A DNA stretch of 64,000 nt from Muribaculaceae bacterium. Its GTDB lineage: Bacteria > Bacteroidota > Bacteroidia > Bacteroidales > Muribaculaceae. The notes beneath the pieces are model-generated. The model had not been told where the DNA came from. It ran no database searches and saw only the letters and a program-made list of their open reading frames with translations. The position numbers and the translations under genes are program-made. Position 1 is the first letter of the stretch, and every line of letters begins with the position of its first letter. This document shows, one piece after another, positions 7,708-17,586 of the stretch. The stretch covers positions 41,513 to 105,512 of the forward strand of contig JAFZUL010000054.1 in NCBI GenBank assembly GCA_017618355.1. Reading direction: 5' to 3'.

Positions 7708-9303
7708 ATGTTTAAAGGACATCCTAAGGGGTTAATCCCCGCCGCGTTGAGCAACATGGGTGAACGCTTTGGCTACTACATCATGAATGCAGTGCTACTG
7801 CTGTTCCTTTGCTCAAAGTTTGGTCTTAGCGATAAGACAAGTGGCGTCATCTATTCGGTTTTCTACACATTAATTTATGTGTTGAGCCTAGTAGGCGGTA
7901 TTATTGCCGACCGCACTCAAAACTATAAGGGCACCATTCGCTGGGGTCTTATCATCATGGCATTGGGATATGCTCTGCTTTCAATTCCCATTTTGGCAAC
8001 TGCAAGTAATATCAGCTGGTTGCTTCCATTCACATGCGTAGCCTTGTTGCTTATTGCATTTGGTAATGGTCTGTTCAAGGGCAATCTTCAGGCAATCGTA
8101 GGTCAGATGTATGACAACGTTGAAGAAGAAGCTGCCAAGAAAGGCCCTGAGGCATTGAAAGCCGTTCAAGGCAAGCGTGACAGTGGTTTTCAGATTTTCT
8201 ACGTATTCATCAACATTGGTGGCCTTGTCGCTCCATTCATTGCTCCTTATCTGCGTGAGTGGTGGCTTGGAGTGAATAACCTCCACTACAATGCTGAATT
8301 GCCAGCTCTGTGTCATCAGTTCCTTAATGGAGCAGAGGCAATGACTGCTACAGCAACAAGCAACCTTAATACACTTGTACAGCAAGTGAGCGGTGCCATT
8401 CCAGCCGACATGGGCGCATTCTGCACTAAATATCTTGATGTATTCAACACTGGTGTGCACTATTCGTTCATTGCTTCGGTAGCAGCTATGCTCATCTCGC
8501 TGCTCATTTTCATTGCATATCAGAAGAAATTCCCAACTCCTGCCAAGAAAGATGTTCAGGCAGCTGTTGACTATACTCCCGAGGAAAAGAAAGCTATGGC
8601 CAACGAAATCAAGCAGCGCATGTACGCTTTGTTTGCAGTGCTTGGTGTTGCAGTGTTCTTCTGGTTCTCATTCCACCAGAACGGCCAGTCGCTTTCGGTA
8701 TTTGCCCGTGACTATGTTAAGACCGATGCTGTTGCTCCCGAGATTTGGCAAGCAATCAATCCATTCTTTGTGATTGTCCTTACTCCAATCATTATGTTCA
8801 TCTTTAGCTATCTGAGCAAGAAAGGTAAGGAAATTTCTACCCCACGCAAGATTGCCTATGGTATGTTTATTGCATCACTTGCCTACATATTCTTGGCAAT
8901 ATATTCTTATACTGCCGGTTATCCTTCAACCGACGAGTTTAAGGCAATGGACGTTACTCTCAAGGAAGGCATGAAGGTGGGCTGGTGGAGCCTGTTTGTA
9001 GTGTATTTCTTCCTTACTGTAGCCGAGTTGTTCATATCTCCAATGGGATTGTCCTTCGTCTCGAAGGTTGCTCCTAAGCATCTTCAAGGTCTGTGCCAGG
9101 GCTTGTGGCTTGGCGCAACCGCACTTGGAAACCTGATGATTTGGCTTGGCCCGGCTATGATGGAGAAATGGCCTCTGTGGCTCTGCTGGACAGTATTTAT
9201 CGTAGTATGCCTCATCTCGATGGGCGTAATGCTTGGAATGGTGAAATGGCTAGAGCGCGTTACCAGCGACAAGCCAGTTGAAACCGAAAAAGCGGCCGAG
9301 TAA
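7708..9303 (+). CDS. POT/PTR2 family peptide transporter (first copy)
   Basis: Proton-coupled oligopeptide importer of the major facilitator superfamily, 531 residues. The POT signature NMGERFGYY (ExxERFxYY-like) is at residues 16-24. The second signature appears as FYVFINIGGLVAP. FFWFSFHQNGQSLS in TM7 is also typical. A longer loop (about residues 185-240) separates the two six-helix halves. A paralogue follows 138 bases downstream; the two share the opening MFK-xPKGL and the same signature segments. Substrate (di- or tripeptide) is inferred from the family. Confidence 0.93.
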   Translation: MFKGHPKGLIPAALSNMGERFGYYIMNAVLLLFLCSKFGLSDKTSGVIYSVFYTLIYVLSLVGGIIADRTQNYKGTIRWGLIIMALGYALLSIPILATASNISWLLPFTCVALLLIAFGNGLFKGNLQAIVGQMYDNVEEEAAKKGPEALKAVQGKRDSGFQIFYVFINIGGLVAPFIAPYLREWWLGVNNLHYNAELPALCHQFLNGAEAMTATATSNLNTLVQQVSGAIPADMGAFCTKYLDVFNTGVHYSFIASVAAMLISLLIFIAYQKKFPTPAKKDVQAAVDYTPEEKKAMANEIKQRMYALFAVLGVAVFFWFSFHQNGQSLSVFARDYVKTDAVAPEIWQAINPFFVIVLTPIIMFIFSYLSKKGKEISTPRKIAYGMFIASLAYIFLAIYSYTAGYPSTDEFKAMDVTLKEGMKVGWWSLFVVYFFLTVAELFISPMGLSFVSKVAPKHLQGLCQGLWLGATALGNLMIWLGPAMMEKWPLWLCWTVFIVVCLISMGVMLGMVKWLERVTSDKPVETEKAAE

Positions 9304-9332
9304 CAATATTATTTCTAAAAAAAAACTCAATA

Positions 9333-9367
9333 AGGCCGAGGGGCTGAGCCATCAACCCCTCGGCTTT
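9333..9367 (+). terminator. Hairpin after the first POT gene
   Basis: A perfect nine-base stem GCCGAGGGG / CCCCTCGGC with a short T run. The weak U-tract suggests partial termination, so some read-through to the next POT gene is possible. Confidence 0.65.
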
Positions 9368-9441
9368 GTCGTTAAAGAATGACACGGAATGGGCGTTGCC
9401 CAATCAGCACTTAACATTTATAACTTAACACTTACTATTAT

Positions 9442-10968
9442 ATGTTTAAAAATCAACCTAAAGGCTTGTATGCCCTGGCGCTTGCTAATACTGGCGAACG
9501 CTTTGGCTACTACACAATGATAGCCGTTTTCGCGCTGTTTTTGCGTGAGAACTTCGGCTTAGACCCTGGCAAGGCTGGTCTTATCTACAGCAGCTTCTTG
9601 ATGCTGGTTTACTTCCTGCCAGTGATTGGCGGCATCCTCGCCGACATCTTTGGCTACGGCAAGATGGTTACCTCAGGCATCTTGATTATGTTCTTTGGAT
9701 ATGTGGCGCTTTCTGTACCACTTGGTGGCGACACTGTGGCACTCGTGGCAATGATGGGAGCGCTCTTGCTGGTGAGCTTGGGAACGGGACTCTTTAAAGG
9801 AAACCTGCAAGTAATGGTAGGAAACCTATACGACGATCCCAAGTATAGCGAACGGCGCGATGCCGCGTTCAGCATCTTCTACATGGCAATCAATATTGGT
9901 GCTATGTTTGCTCCAACTGCCGCTGTGAAGATTATGGAGTATGCCCAGAATAGTCTGGGAGTGAGCAAGGCCGACAGTTACCACTTCGCCTTTGGCGTGG
10001 CTTGCGTTTCGCTCATAGTCTCAATTATCATCTACTATGTTTTCCGCAACACATTCAAGCACGTTGAGAAAAGTGCTATCTCCAGCAAGAAAGAAAACAA
10101 GGAAGCTGCCGCAGCAGCCGAGTTGGCTCCAGGCGAGACTACTAAGCGAGTTGTGGCGCTGATTCTTGTGTTTATCGTGGTAATCTTCTTCTGGATGGCG
10201 TTCCACCAGAACGGATTGACTCTTACCTACTTTGCCAATGAGTTCACAGCCAAGAGTTCTACTGGTTTGCAGAGCATGGCATTTGATGTGTGGAACTTGG
10301 TGCTCTGCATCTTGATTGTTTATGCTGGGTTTGCCATCTATGACACCAAGAGCAACCGCACCCGAGGCATCGCTGGTGGTGTGATAGCGGCATGCTTAGG
10401 CATTCTCATCTATCGTTATTGTAACTTAGACGGAGCAGTAAATATCGAGGCTCCTATCTTCCAGCAGTTTAACCCCTGCTTTGTGGTGGCTCTAACACCA
10501 GTGTCTTTGGCACTGTTTGGATGGCTAGCCAAGAAGGGCAAAGAGCCTAGCGCTCCACGCAAGATTGCTTTGGGTATGCTTGTGGCAGCATCGGCTTTCC
10601 TCATTATGATTGTTGGCTCTATGGGGCTTCCTTCGCCCGATGAGCAAGCTAAGCTGGGCAGCGCAGCAACTCTCGTATCGCCCAACTGGCTCATCTCCAC
10701 CTATCTTGTGCTCACCTTTGGCGAACTCCTGCTTAGCCCAATGGGAATCTCGTTTGTCACCAAGGTGGCTCCTCCCAAACTCAAGGGTTTGATGATGGGT
10801 GGCTGGTTTGCCAGCACAGCATTGGGTAACTTCCTTGTTAGTGTGGGTGGTTACCTGTGGGGTGGACTTCCACTGTGGATAGTGTGGAGCGTGTTCATTG
10901 GCGTGTGTGTAGTATCGGCACTCTTCATGTTTATAATGATGAAGCGCTTAGAGAAAGTGGCGAAGTAA
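9442..10968 (+). CDS. POT/PTR2 family peptide transporter (second copy)
   Basis: A 508-residue paralogue of the preceding transporter. It carries NTGERFGYY near the N-terminus, FYMAINIGAMFAP for the second signature and FFWMAFHQNGLTLT in TM7. It is shorter in the central loop and has an Ala/Lys-rich cytoplasmic linker (about residues 212-238). The clear divergence of the two proteins suggests different peptide preference rather than a recent duplication. A word-repeat sequence (acttaacatttataacttaacac) lies just before the start. Confidence 0.93.
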   Translation: MFKNQPKGLYALALANTGERFGYYTMIAVFALFLRENFGLDPGKAGLIYSSFLMLVYFLPVIGGILADIFGYGKMVTSGILIMFFGYVALSVPLGGDTVALVAMMGALLLVSLGTGLFKGNLQVMVGNLYDDPKYSERRDAAFSIFYMAINIGAMFAPTAAVKIMEYAQNSLGVSKADSYHFAFGVACVSLIVSIIIYYVFRNTFKHVEKSAISSKKENKEAAAAAELAPGETTKRVVALILVFIVVIFFWMAFHQNGLTLTYFANEFTAKSSTGLQSMAFDVWNLVLCILIVYAGFAIYDTKSNRTRGIAGGVIAACLGILIYRYCNLDGAVNIEAPIFQQFNPCFVVALTPVSLALFGWLAKKGKEPSAPRKIALGMLVAASAFLIMIVGSMGLPSPDEQAKLGSAATLVSPNWLISTYLVLTFGELLLSPMGISFVTKVAPPKLKGLMMGGWFASTALGNFLVSVGGYLWGGLPLWIVWSVFIGVCVVSALFMFIMMKRLEKVAK

Positions 10969-10989
10969 CCAAACCACTTTATAGTCAAA

Positions 10990-11028
10990 AAAATGAGACT
11001 CAGGGTTAGGCTCCGAGTCTCTTTTTTT
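10990..11028. terminator. Bidirectional terminator between POT2 and folK
   Basis: Stem GAGACTC / GAGTCTC with AAAAAAA on the left and TTTTTTT on the right. It can end transcription from both the POT gene (plus) and the folK gene (minus), which converge here. Confidence 0.85.
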
Positions 11029-11041
11029 CGTTTCTTGTGGT

Positions 11042-11515
11042 TTACTCGGCTGCTAATTGGTCGAGCATTTGTTGGGCTGTGAGGTGGAGGGTAGGGTGCT
11101 GCCACTCGGGTGCCAGCTCTGCCATGGGCTTCAGGAAGAAATCGCGATGGGGCAGGTGGCGGTGAGGCACTTGCAGGCTTGGCAGGTCGATGACGAGGTC
11201 GTCAATAGCCATGATATCGATATCGACGAGGCGGTCCACGTAGTTGCCGTCGGCGTCGCGGTGGCTGTGACCATGGTTGAGTTCATACTCGATGTCGTGG
11301 ATGATGTTGAGCGCCTCGATGGGCGAGAAGCGGCTTTCGACGGCGATGCCCATGTTGAGGAAGCCGTTGTCACTCTCAAATCCCCAAGGCTCGCTCTCGA
11401 CGATAGAGGAACGTGCCGTTACCAGGCCCAGGTCGAGCGACAGCCGCAAATCGGCCGCCCAGAGGTTGCCCTCGCGGTCGTCGAGGTTAGAGCCGATGTT
11501 TAGATAATAAAGCAT
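11042..11515 (-). CDS. folK: Hydroxymethyldihydropterin pyrophosphokinase
   Basis: Folate-pathway enzyme that transfers pyrophosphate from ATP to 6-hydroxymethyl-7,8-dihydropterin. The start chosen is the ATG at 11515 (MLYYLNIGSNLDDREGNL, 157 residues), which matches the family; the longer frame upstream is word-repeat sequence. Conserved pieces are NIGSNL near the start, PWGFESDNGFLNM in the middle and DRLVDIDIMAIDD, the HPPK signature region with the Mg-binding aspartates. It lies downstream of infB on the same strand and could be transcribed with it. Confidence 0.92.
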   Translation of the reverse strand: MLYYLNIGSNLDDREGNLWAADLRLSLDLGLVTARSSIVESEPWGFESDNGFLNMGIAVESRFSPIEALNIIHDIEYELNHGHSHRDADGNYVDRLVDIDIMAIDDLVIDLPSLQVPHRHLPHRDFFLKPMAELAPEWQHPTLHLTAQQMLDQLAAE

Positions 11516-11528
11516 AAAGTGGATTAAA

Positions 11529-11583
11529 AAAGAAATTCTAGAATCTCTAGATAATCTAGAAACTCTAGAACTTCTAGAATAAT
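11529..11583. repeat. 'tctagaa' word tract
   Basis: Six or so imperfect copies of ctagaaactctagaa/ttctagaat between infB and folK. The unit is itself palindromic (TTCTAGAA), so the transcript could form weak hairpins. Confidence 0.8.
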
Positions 11584-11595
11584 GTTTTCCAAAAA

Positions 11596-14358
11596 TTAGA
11601 GTGTCTTCTGTACCTCGATTTCCTCGAAGGCCTCTACGATGTCGCCCACCACGAGGTCGTTGTAGCTCTGGATGCTGAAACCGCACTCATAGCCGCTGGT
11701 AACCTCCTTGGCGTCGTCCTTGAAGCGCTTGAGCGAAGCCAAAGTGCCAGTGTGGCGCACAATACCGTCGCGAATCACGCGCACCTTGCAGCCACGTTTG
11801 AGTTTGCCGTCCTTGACCATAGCACCAGCGATAGTTCCCACCTTGCTGATGTGGTAAACCTCCTTGATTTCGGCGTTGCCAATGACCTCCTCCTTGATAT
11901 CGGGCGAGAGCATGCCTTCCATGGCGCTCTTAATCTCCTCAATGGCATCGTAGATGATAGAGTAGATGCGGATATCAACGCCCTCTTGCGCAGCCAAACG
12001 CTTTGCATCAACCGAAGGACGCACCTGGAAGCCAATGATATAGGCATCACTGGCAGCTGCCAGAGTAACGTCGCTCTCGCTGATGGCACCCACAGCCTTG
12101 TGGATTACGTTGACCTGCACCTCGGGAGTCGAGAGCTTGATGAGCGAGTCGCTCAACGCCTCGATAGAGCCATCCACGTCACCCTTAACGATGATGTTCA
12201 ACTCGTGGAACTCACCAAGAGCACGCAAGCGGCCAATGTCCTCGAGAGTGCGGCGGTGCTGAGTGCGCTGCATCTGCTCACGCTGCAACTGCTCGCGGCG
12301 GTTGGCAATCTGGCGGGCCTCCTGGTCGGTGTCCATGATGTTGAACTTGTCGCCGGCGGTAGGAGCGCCATTCAATCCCAGTATCAATGCTGGTGATGAA
12401 GGCTTTGCTTCCTGAATGCGCTGATTGCGCTCGTTGAACATCGCCTTAACCTTGCCGTAGTGAGTTCCGGCAAGCATGATGTCGCCCACACGCAGCGTGC
12501 CGTTATCCACAAGCACGGTAGCGATATATCCGCGTCCCTTGTCGAGCGACGACTCGATGATTGAGCCTGTAGCCTTGCGGTTAGGGTTAGCCTTGAGCTC
12601 AAGCATATCGGCCTCAAGGAGTACTTTCTCCATGAGTTCCTCTACGCCAATGCCCTTCTTGGCCGAGATGTCTTGGCTTTGATACTTGCCGCCCCATTCC
12701 TCCACGAGGTAGTTGAGGTTGGCAAGCTCTTCCTTGATTTTCTCGGGGTTAGCGCCATCCTTGTCTATCTTGTTGATGGCGAAGACGATAGGCACGCCAG
12801 CTGCTGAGGCATGGTTGAGGGCCTCTTTGGTCTGAGGCATCACATTGTCGTCGGCGGCAACAATCACGATAACGATATCGGTGACCTTGGCACCACGGGC
12901 ACGCATGGCGGTAAACGCCTCGTGACCTGGGGTGTCGAGGAAGGTGATGCGGCGGCCGTTGGGCAGCTTCACATTGTAGGCACCAATGTGCTGGGTGATA
13001 CCACCCGCCTCGCCGGCAATCACATTACTCTTGCGGATGTAGTCGAGCAACGAGGTCTTACCGTGGTCCACGTGACCCATGACGGTAACCACTGGTGGAC
13101 GCTGCTGGAGATCTTCGGGGCTGTCTTCTTCCTCGTGGATTGCCTCTACAACGTCGGCGCTCTCATATTCGGTCTTGAAACCAAACTCCTCGGCAACGAT
13201 GTTGATGGTCTCGGCGTCGAGGCGCTGGTTGATAGACACCATCACACCAAGACTCATGCAAGTACCAATAACCTTGTTGATTGGCACGTTCATCATCATG
13301 GCGAGGTCGTTGGCAGTCACAAACTCGGTGAGCTTGAGAATCTTCTTCTCGGCGGCTTGCAATGCTGCCTCCTTGCTCTCCTCCTCGCGAACTGCCTCGC
13401 GTTTCTCGCGGCGCCACTTGGCACCCATGTTCTGCTTCTTGGTGGTGAGGCGTGCCAACGTCTCTTTCACCTGACGCTGAACATCTTCCTCGTTGATTTG
13501 CGGACGCAGCGGGCGTTTTGCCTTCTTGTCTTTCTTCTTGCTCGACTGGCTCTCGTTATCCTTGTTCTTAGCCGTCTTGCCGCTGGCATTGTTGATTTGC
13601 TGTGCCGCTTTCTCGATATCGACTTTCTCTTTACCTATGCGGCGGCGTTTTTTCTTCACGCCGTCCTCGCCCTGACGCGCCTTCTCCTTGGCGATGCGCT
13701 CTTGTTTGCGCTCCTCCTTGGTCTTCTTCTTGGGGCGTGTCGATTGGTTGATGGCCGACAGGTCAATCTTGCCAACAACGTTGATGTTGGTCTTGAGCTC
13801 TGGGATGCGGGTGGTGAAGATTTCTTCTTTAGGTTCCTCCTGCTGGGTATCGGCAGACGCAGTTTCTGCTGAGGTCTCAACTGTCGTCGACACCTCGGCT
13901 TCGGGCTTCACGTCGATTGCTGGCTGCTCAGCTGGAGCCTCAGCCTTATGTTCTTCCTCGGGCTTGGCAGTCTCCTTTTTGGCCACCTTCTCGGTTTTCT
14001 CTTTCTTCACCTCTTTTTTAGATGCTGGCTTCCCTGCTTCGTCAAGATTTATTTTCCCTATCACTTTGGGCTTGATGACTTGTGTCTCGGTCTTGATTTC
14101 CTCGGGCTGCTTGGGAGCCTCGGCGGCTTCCTCGGCAGGTTTAGCCTTGTCTTTTTGACGGGCATTAGTCAGGTACTCCGACTTGAGTTTCTGCTCCATG
14201 TCGGGCTTGAATTCCTTGATGAGGATGTCGAGCACGTCTTCATCAATCTTGGTGTTGGGAGTGACCTCTATGTCGATCTTCTTCTTTTCGAAGAAGTCTT
14301 GGACGGTCTGCAAACCAACGTTCAAATCTTTGATAATCTTACTTAATTTTACACGCAT
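11596..14358 (-). CDS. infB: Translation initiation factor IF-2
   Basis: GTPase that brings initiator tRNA to the 30S ribosome, 920 residues. An N-terminal IF2_N domain (1-55) is followed by a long Lys/Glu/Ala-rich linker to about 300, a second IF2_N-type region and then the G domain. Its motifs are GHVDHGKTS (G1), [15 protein letters not shown] (G3) and [10 protein letters not shown] (G4). Domains II to IV complete the protein, ending [10 protein letters not shown]. It is the third gene of a rimP-nusA-infB order conserved in bacteria. Confidence 0.98.
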   Translation of the reverse strand: MRVKLSKIIKDLNVGLQTVQDFFEKKKIDIEVTPNTKIDEDVLDILIKEFKPDMEQKLKSEYLTNARQKDKAKPAEEAAEAPKQPEEIKTETQVIKPKVIGKINLDEAGKPASKKEVKKEKTEKVAKKETAKPEEEHKAEAPAEQPAIDVKPEAEVSTTVETSAETASADTQQEEPKEEIFTTRIPELKTNINVVGKIDLSAINQSTRPKKKTKEERKQERIAKEKARQGEDGVKKKRRRIGKEKVDIEKAAQQINNASGKTAKNKDNESQSSKKKDKKAKRPLRPQINEEDVQRQVKETLARLTTKKQNMGAKWRREKREAVREEESKEAALQAAEKKILKLTEFVTANDLAMMMNVPINKVIGTCMSLGVMVSINQRLDAETINIVAEEFGFKTEYESADVVEAIHEEEDSPEDLQQRPPVVTVMGHVDHGKTSLLDYIRKSNVIAGEAGGITQHIGAYNVKLPNGRRITFLDTPGHEAFTAMRARGAKVTDIVIVIVAADDNVMPQTKEALNHASAAGVPIVFAINKIDKDGANPEKIKEELANLNYLVEEWGGKYQSQDISAKKGIGVEELMEKVLLEADMLELKANPNRKATGSIIESSLDKGRGYIATVLVDNGTLRVGDIMLAGTHYGKVKAMFNERNQRIQEAKPSSPALILGLNGAPTAGDKFNIMDTDQEARQIANRREQLQREQMQRTQHRRTLEDIGRLRALGEFHELNIIVKGDVDGSIEALSDSLIKLSTPEVQVNVIHKAVGAISESDVTLAAASDAYIIGFQVRPSVDAKRLAAQEGVDIRIYSIIYDAIEEIKSAMEGMLSPDIKEEVIGNAEIKEVYHISKVGTIAGAMVKDGKLKRGCKVRVIRDGIVRHTGTLASLKRFKDDAKEVTSGYECGFSIQSYNDLVVGDIVEAFEEIEVQKTL

Positions 14359-14455
14359 AGATATTGGATAACGAGTTATAAGTGTTTTGTGTAATTTTAA
14401 AATTTAGCGTTCAGCTTTCTGCTCAGAGCTTTCAGAACTATGAACTGTTGTGAGC

Positions 14456-15718
14456 TTAGTCCTCAAACTCTGCTCTCAGGATCTCAAGCACTTCATCAAC
14501 GGTGTCTTCCTCAAGGTCGGCCCTGTCGATAAGCTCTTGACGTGGGGTGTTGAGAACGGCCTTGGCGGTGGCGCAGCCTATCGCCTTGAGGGCGTCGATA
14601 ACCCACTGGTCGATCTCGTCATTGAAGCCGTCGAGATATACGTCATCCTCTTCGTTGTCGAGGTCACGATATACATCGATGGTGTAACCCGAAAGCATCG
14701 AGGCGAGCTTGATGTTCAAACCACCGCGGCCAATGGCGAGCGATACTTCCTCGGGACGCAGGAATACCTCGGCGTGCTTGGTCTCCTCATCGATGCGGAT
14801 GGTAGTAATCTTGGCGGGGCTAAGAGCACGCTGGATGAAGATCACTGGATCGGGAGTGTAGTTGATAACGTCGATATTCTCGTTGCGCAACTCACGCACG
14901 ATGCCATGAATGCGCGAACCCTTAACACCTACACATGCGCCAACAGGGTCGATGCGGTCGTCGTAGCTCTCAACGGCAATCTTGGCGCGCTCGCCTGGCT
15001 TGCGTGCCACGGCGCGAATCACGATGAGACCATCGTGAATCTCGGGCACCTCAAGCTCAAAGAGTCGGCGCAAGAACAAGTCGCTTGTGCGAGAAACGAT
15101 AATCTTGGGGTTGTTGTTCTGGTTGTCAACCTTGTGGATGACGGCGCGCACGGTGTCGCCCTTGTGGTAGATGTCGGTAGGAATCTGCTGATCCTTGGGC
15201 AGGATAAGCTCGTTCTTGTCATCGTCGAGCAAGAGCACCTCGCGCTTCCAGGTTTGATAAACCTCGCCGCTTACCAAGTCGCCTTCCAAGTCTTTGAACT
15301 TGTTGTAGATAGCGTCTTTCTGCAAGTCAAGTATTTTGCTGGCAAGGGTCTGGCGCAGGTTCAGGATGGCGCGGCGGCCAAACTTCGCGAAGTCAATCTT
15401 GCGGGTGTGCTCCTCGCCAATCTCGCAATCGGGGTCGGGGCTCTCCTCATCGTTGCGGGCATCGGTCAGGCCAATCTGCTGGTTAGGATTCTCTACCTCT
15501 CCATCGGGTACTACTTCGAGATTCTGGTAGATCTCGCAGTCACCCTTGTCGGGGTTCATGATAACGTCGAAATTCTCGTCACTGCCAAACATTTTGGCGA
15601 TAACGCTGCGGAACGACTCCTCCAAGACACTGATCATAGTGGTCTTGTCGATGTTTTTCAACTCTTTAAACTCCGAAAACTGGTCGGCCATATCGACCGT
15701 TTCTACTTTCTTAGCCAT
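14456..15718 (-). CDS. nusA: Transcription termination/antitermination factor NusA
   Basis: RNA polymerase-binding elongation factor, 420 residues. The N-terminal polymerase-binding domain is followed by an S1 domain (about 135-205) and two KH domains (GACVGVKGSRIHGIVRELRNE; EVSLAIGRGGLNIKLAS). It ends soon after the KH region with an acidic tail (VDEVLEILRAEFED) and lacks the two acidic repeats of the E. coli protein, as is usual outside proteobacteria. It starts six bases after the rimP stop codon. Confidence 0.97.
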   Translation of the reverse strand: MAKKVETVDMADQFSEFKELKNIDKTTMISVLEESFRSVIAKMFGSDENFDVIMNPDKGDCEIYQNLEVVPDGEVENPNQQIGLTDARNDEESPDPDCEIGEEHTRKIDFAKFGRRAILNLRQTLASKILDLQKDAIYNKFKDLEGDLVSGEVYQTWKREVLLLDDDKNELILPKDQQIPTDIYHKGDTVRAVIHKVDNQNNNPKIIVSRTSDLFLRRLFELEVPEIHDGLIVIRAVARKPGERAKIAVESYDDRIDPVGACVGVKGSRIHGIVRELRNENIDVINYTPDPVIFIQRALSPAKITTIRIDEETKHAEVFLRPEEVSLAIGRGGLNIKLASMLSGYTIDVYRDLDNEEDDVYLDGFNDEIDQWVIDALKAIGCATAKAVLNTPRQELIDRADLEEDTVDEVLEILRAEFED

Positions 15719-15724
15719 AATTCT

Positions 15725-16189
15725 TTAAAACTGTAATATATTTTTAGTGTATTTTATTTCGTCATATTTAAAGGTGTGAGGCACGTCAACCATCTCGGGG
15801 CGTTTCTTTCCTTCGATTTTGGTCTTGGTGGCGACGGTGACAGTGAAATTCTCATCGGTCACTTCGCTGAGTGTGCCCTTGAGCTTTTTGCCGTCGGCAG
15901 TGAGCACTTCTACCTCGCCGCCCAGGTTCTTCTGGTATTGCTTCAGCACCTTGAAGGGCTCGGTGAGGCTGTAGGAGCCCACGGTGAGCTCATAATCCTC
16001 CACGTCTTGGTCAAAAGCAGCATGCACGGCATCGTTAACGGCGATGCAGTCGTCGATGGTGATGCTCTCCATGCTGTCGAGCTGCACATCAATCACATTG
16101 TCGCTGCTCACCTTGAGGTCCACCAGAAACATCTTAGTCTCAGCAAGTGCCTCATTAATAACCTGTGTGAGTTCTTTCTTGTCTATCAT
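15725..16189 (-). CDS. rimP: Ribosome maturation factor RimP
   Basis: A 154-residue RimP needed for 30S subunit maturation. It has the two-domain layout: an N-terminal alpha/beta domain (MIDKKELTQVINEALAE, DVQLDSMESITIDDC) and a C-terminal SH3-like part (YQKNLGGEVEVLTADGKKLK). The conserved segment YELTVGSYSLTEPFK is the family's VSSPGldRPL region in diverged form. It is the first gene of the rimP-nusA-infB operon. Confidence 0.93.
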   Translation of the reverse strand: MIDKKELTQVINEALAETKMFLVDLKVSSDNVIDVQLDSMESITIDDCIAVNDAVHAAFDQDVEDYELTVGSYSLTEPFKVLKQYQKNLGGEVEVLTADGKKLKGTLSEVTDENFTVTVATKTKIEGKKRPEMVDVPHTFKYDEIKYTKNILQF

Positions 16190-16488
16190 TCTTTTATTAC
16201 CTTAATGCGGGAAATCACTATAAAATCTACGGCGTTTCCCATTTTATAACAAAATAGAGGAAGCTTCAGAGCCCCCTCCTCACGGAATTTCGGTGCAAAG
16301 GTAGTAAATATCAGTATAATTAGCAACACCAACACCCAATCACACGCCACAAACAACCACAATAGGCCTAAACTTTAAATTAATTTGAGAAATATTAACA
16401 ATCAATAACCCCACAAAACAAGCTATGCAAAGTAAAAACGATGCAAGCGAGTGTCAAAATCTGTCAGCAGGTCGTGAGTTTGGTTGAG
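16190..16488. other. Intergenic region between rimP and the glycosyltransferase
   Basis: About 300 bases without a convincing gene. It contains the rimP promoter (below) and AT-rich sequence. No clear terminator for the glycosyltransferase operon was found. Confidence 0.6.
16296..16327 (-). promoter_or_regulatory. Promoter of the rimP-nusA-infB operon
   Basis: On the minus strand GTTG (16324-16327), a 20-base spacer, then TACCTTTG (16296-16303). The -7 box is a full match; the -33 box has one mismatch. It predicts a leader of about 100 bases. Confidence 0.65.
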
Positions 16489-17493
16489 TTAGAACAACTT
16501 CTTGCCTTTGAGGTAGTAATCAATAACGATGTTTCGTTGAGCGCCAAGGAAGGTCTTGAGCAGATTCTCCTGTGGCTGGCAAGTGTAGCGGCTTTTGAGC
16601 TTGCGGTAGTGGATATGCGCCTTGATGATTGCTTTAGCATCGCCAATGTGTATTTTGGCAAGTGCCATGAAGAACGCTAGGGTGTCGTAAAGTCGTCGCA
16701 CGATGAGCATGCGCTTGCCGTCTTTCACGGGAAGATTCTTGTAAAGCAGGAATAGGCTGTTGCGGAAGTTGAGATAGGTCTTGTGGGGATTGCTCTTTGG
16801 CAAACTGCCGCCGCCCAGGTGGAACACCTCGCTAGCGGTTACGATGCGCACGGCGCTGCCAGTCAAGTGGATGCGCCAGCACAGGTCTATCTCCTCCATA
16901 TGTGCGAAGAAGTCTTCATCGAGACCGCCAACTTTGTTATACAGGTCGCTGCGCACCATCAGGCACGCTCCTGTTCCCCAAAAAATGTCGATATCCTTGC
17001 CGTCGTACTGGCCATGGTCGTCTTCTATAGCCTCAAACATGCGGCCACGGCAGTAGGGATAACCGTGCTTATCGATGAAACCACCGGCGGCACCAGCATA
17101 CTCAAACATGCGTTTGTCGTCTTCGCGGTCTTGAAGCAGCTTGGGTTGCACGACACCCACCTCAGGAAGGTCTTCCATATATTGATACAGCGGGTTAAGC
17201 CATCCTTCGGGAGTGCGCACATCGCTGTTAAGCAGCACAATGTAGCGGTATCCGGTAGTCTGTTCAATCGCCTTGTTGTAGCCTCCAGCAAAGCCGTAGT
17301 TCTTATCAAAGACAAGGGTTTTGACCTGCGGGAACTCCTGCTTGAGCACCTCAAGGCTCTCGTCGCTGCTGCCATTGTCGGCGACAATAATGTCAGCAAG
17401 GTCAGCATCAGTGCCCGCAAGCACCGTGGGGAGGTACTTGCGCAACAGCTTCGCGCCATTCCAGTTCAATATTATCACCGCTACAGGTTTCAT
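16489..17493 (-). CDS. Family 2 glycosyltransferase
   Basis: A 334-residue GT-A fold glycosyltransferase. It opens VAVIILNWNGAKLL and has the nucleotide-binding DNGS (39-42), the metal-binding NSD (89-91, within LLNSDVRTPEG) and EEIDLCWRI further on, where the catalytic base usually lies. This is the rhamnosyltransferase-like (WbbL) layout. There are no membrane segments, so it is a cytoplasmic enzyme adding sugars to lipid-linked glycans; the sugar is unknown. It is the last gene of a likely mtaB-acyltransferase-glycosyltransferase transcription unit. Confidence 0.9.
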   Translation of the reverse strand: MKPVAVIILNWNGAKLLRKYLPTVLAGTDADLADIIVADNGSSDESLEVLKQEFPQVKTLVFDKNYGFAGGYNKAIEQTTGYRYIVLLNSDVRTPEGWLNPLYQYMEDLPEVGVVQPKLLQDREDDKRMFEYAGAAGGFIDKHGYPYCRGRMFEAIEDDHGQYDGKDIDIFWGTGACLMVRSDLYNKVGGLDEDFFAHMEEIDLCWRIHLTGSAVRIVTASEVFHLGGGSLPKSNPHKTYLNFRNSLFLLYKNLPVKDGKRMLIVRRLYDTLAFFMALAKIHIGDAKAIIKAHIHYRKLKSRYTCQPQENLLKTFLGAQRNIVIDYYLKGKKLF

Positions 17494-17586
17494 TGTGAGT
17501 TATGAGTTGTCAGTAATCAGTTATCAGTAATCAGTTGTCAGTTGTGAGTTTCAGTTGTGTTTTCCCTAGCTATTCCTACTCCTATA
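17494..17586. repeat. 'tcagttatcagttgtcag' word tract plus 'ctagctattccta' words
   Basis: Imperfect seven- to eight-base words (agttatcagt, agtaatcagt, agttgtcagt) fill the gap between two co-directional genes. They are followed by a short tract (ctagctattcctactcctat) related to 36492-36541. The same first family fills 18518-18581. Confidence 0.85.
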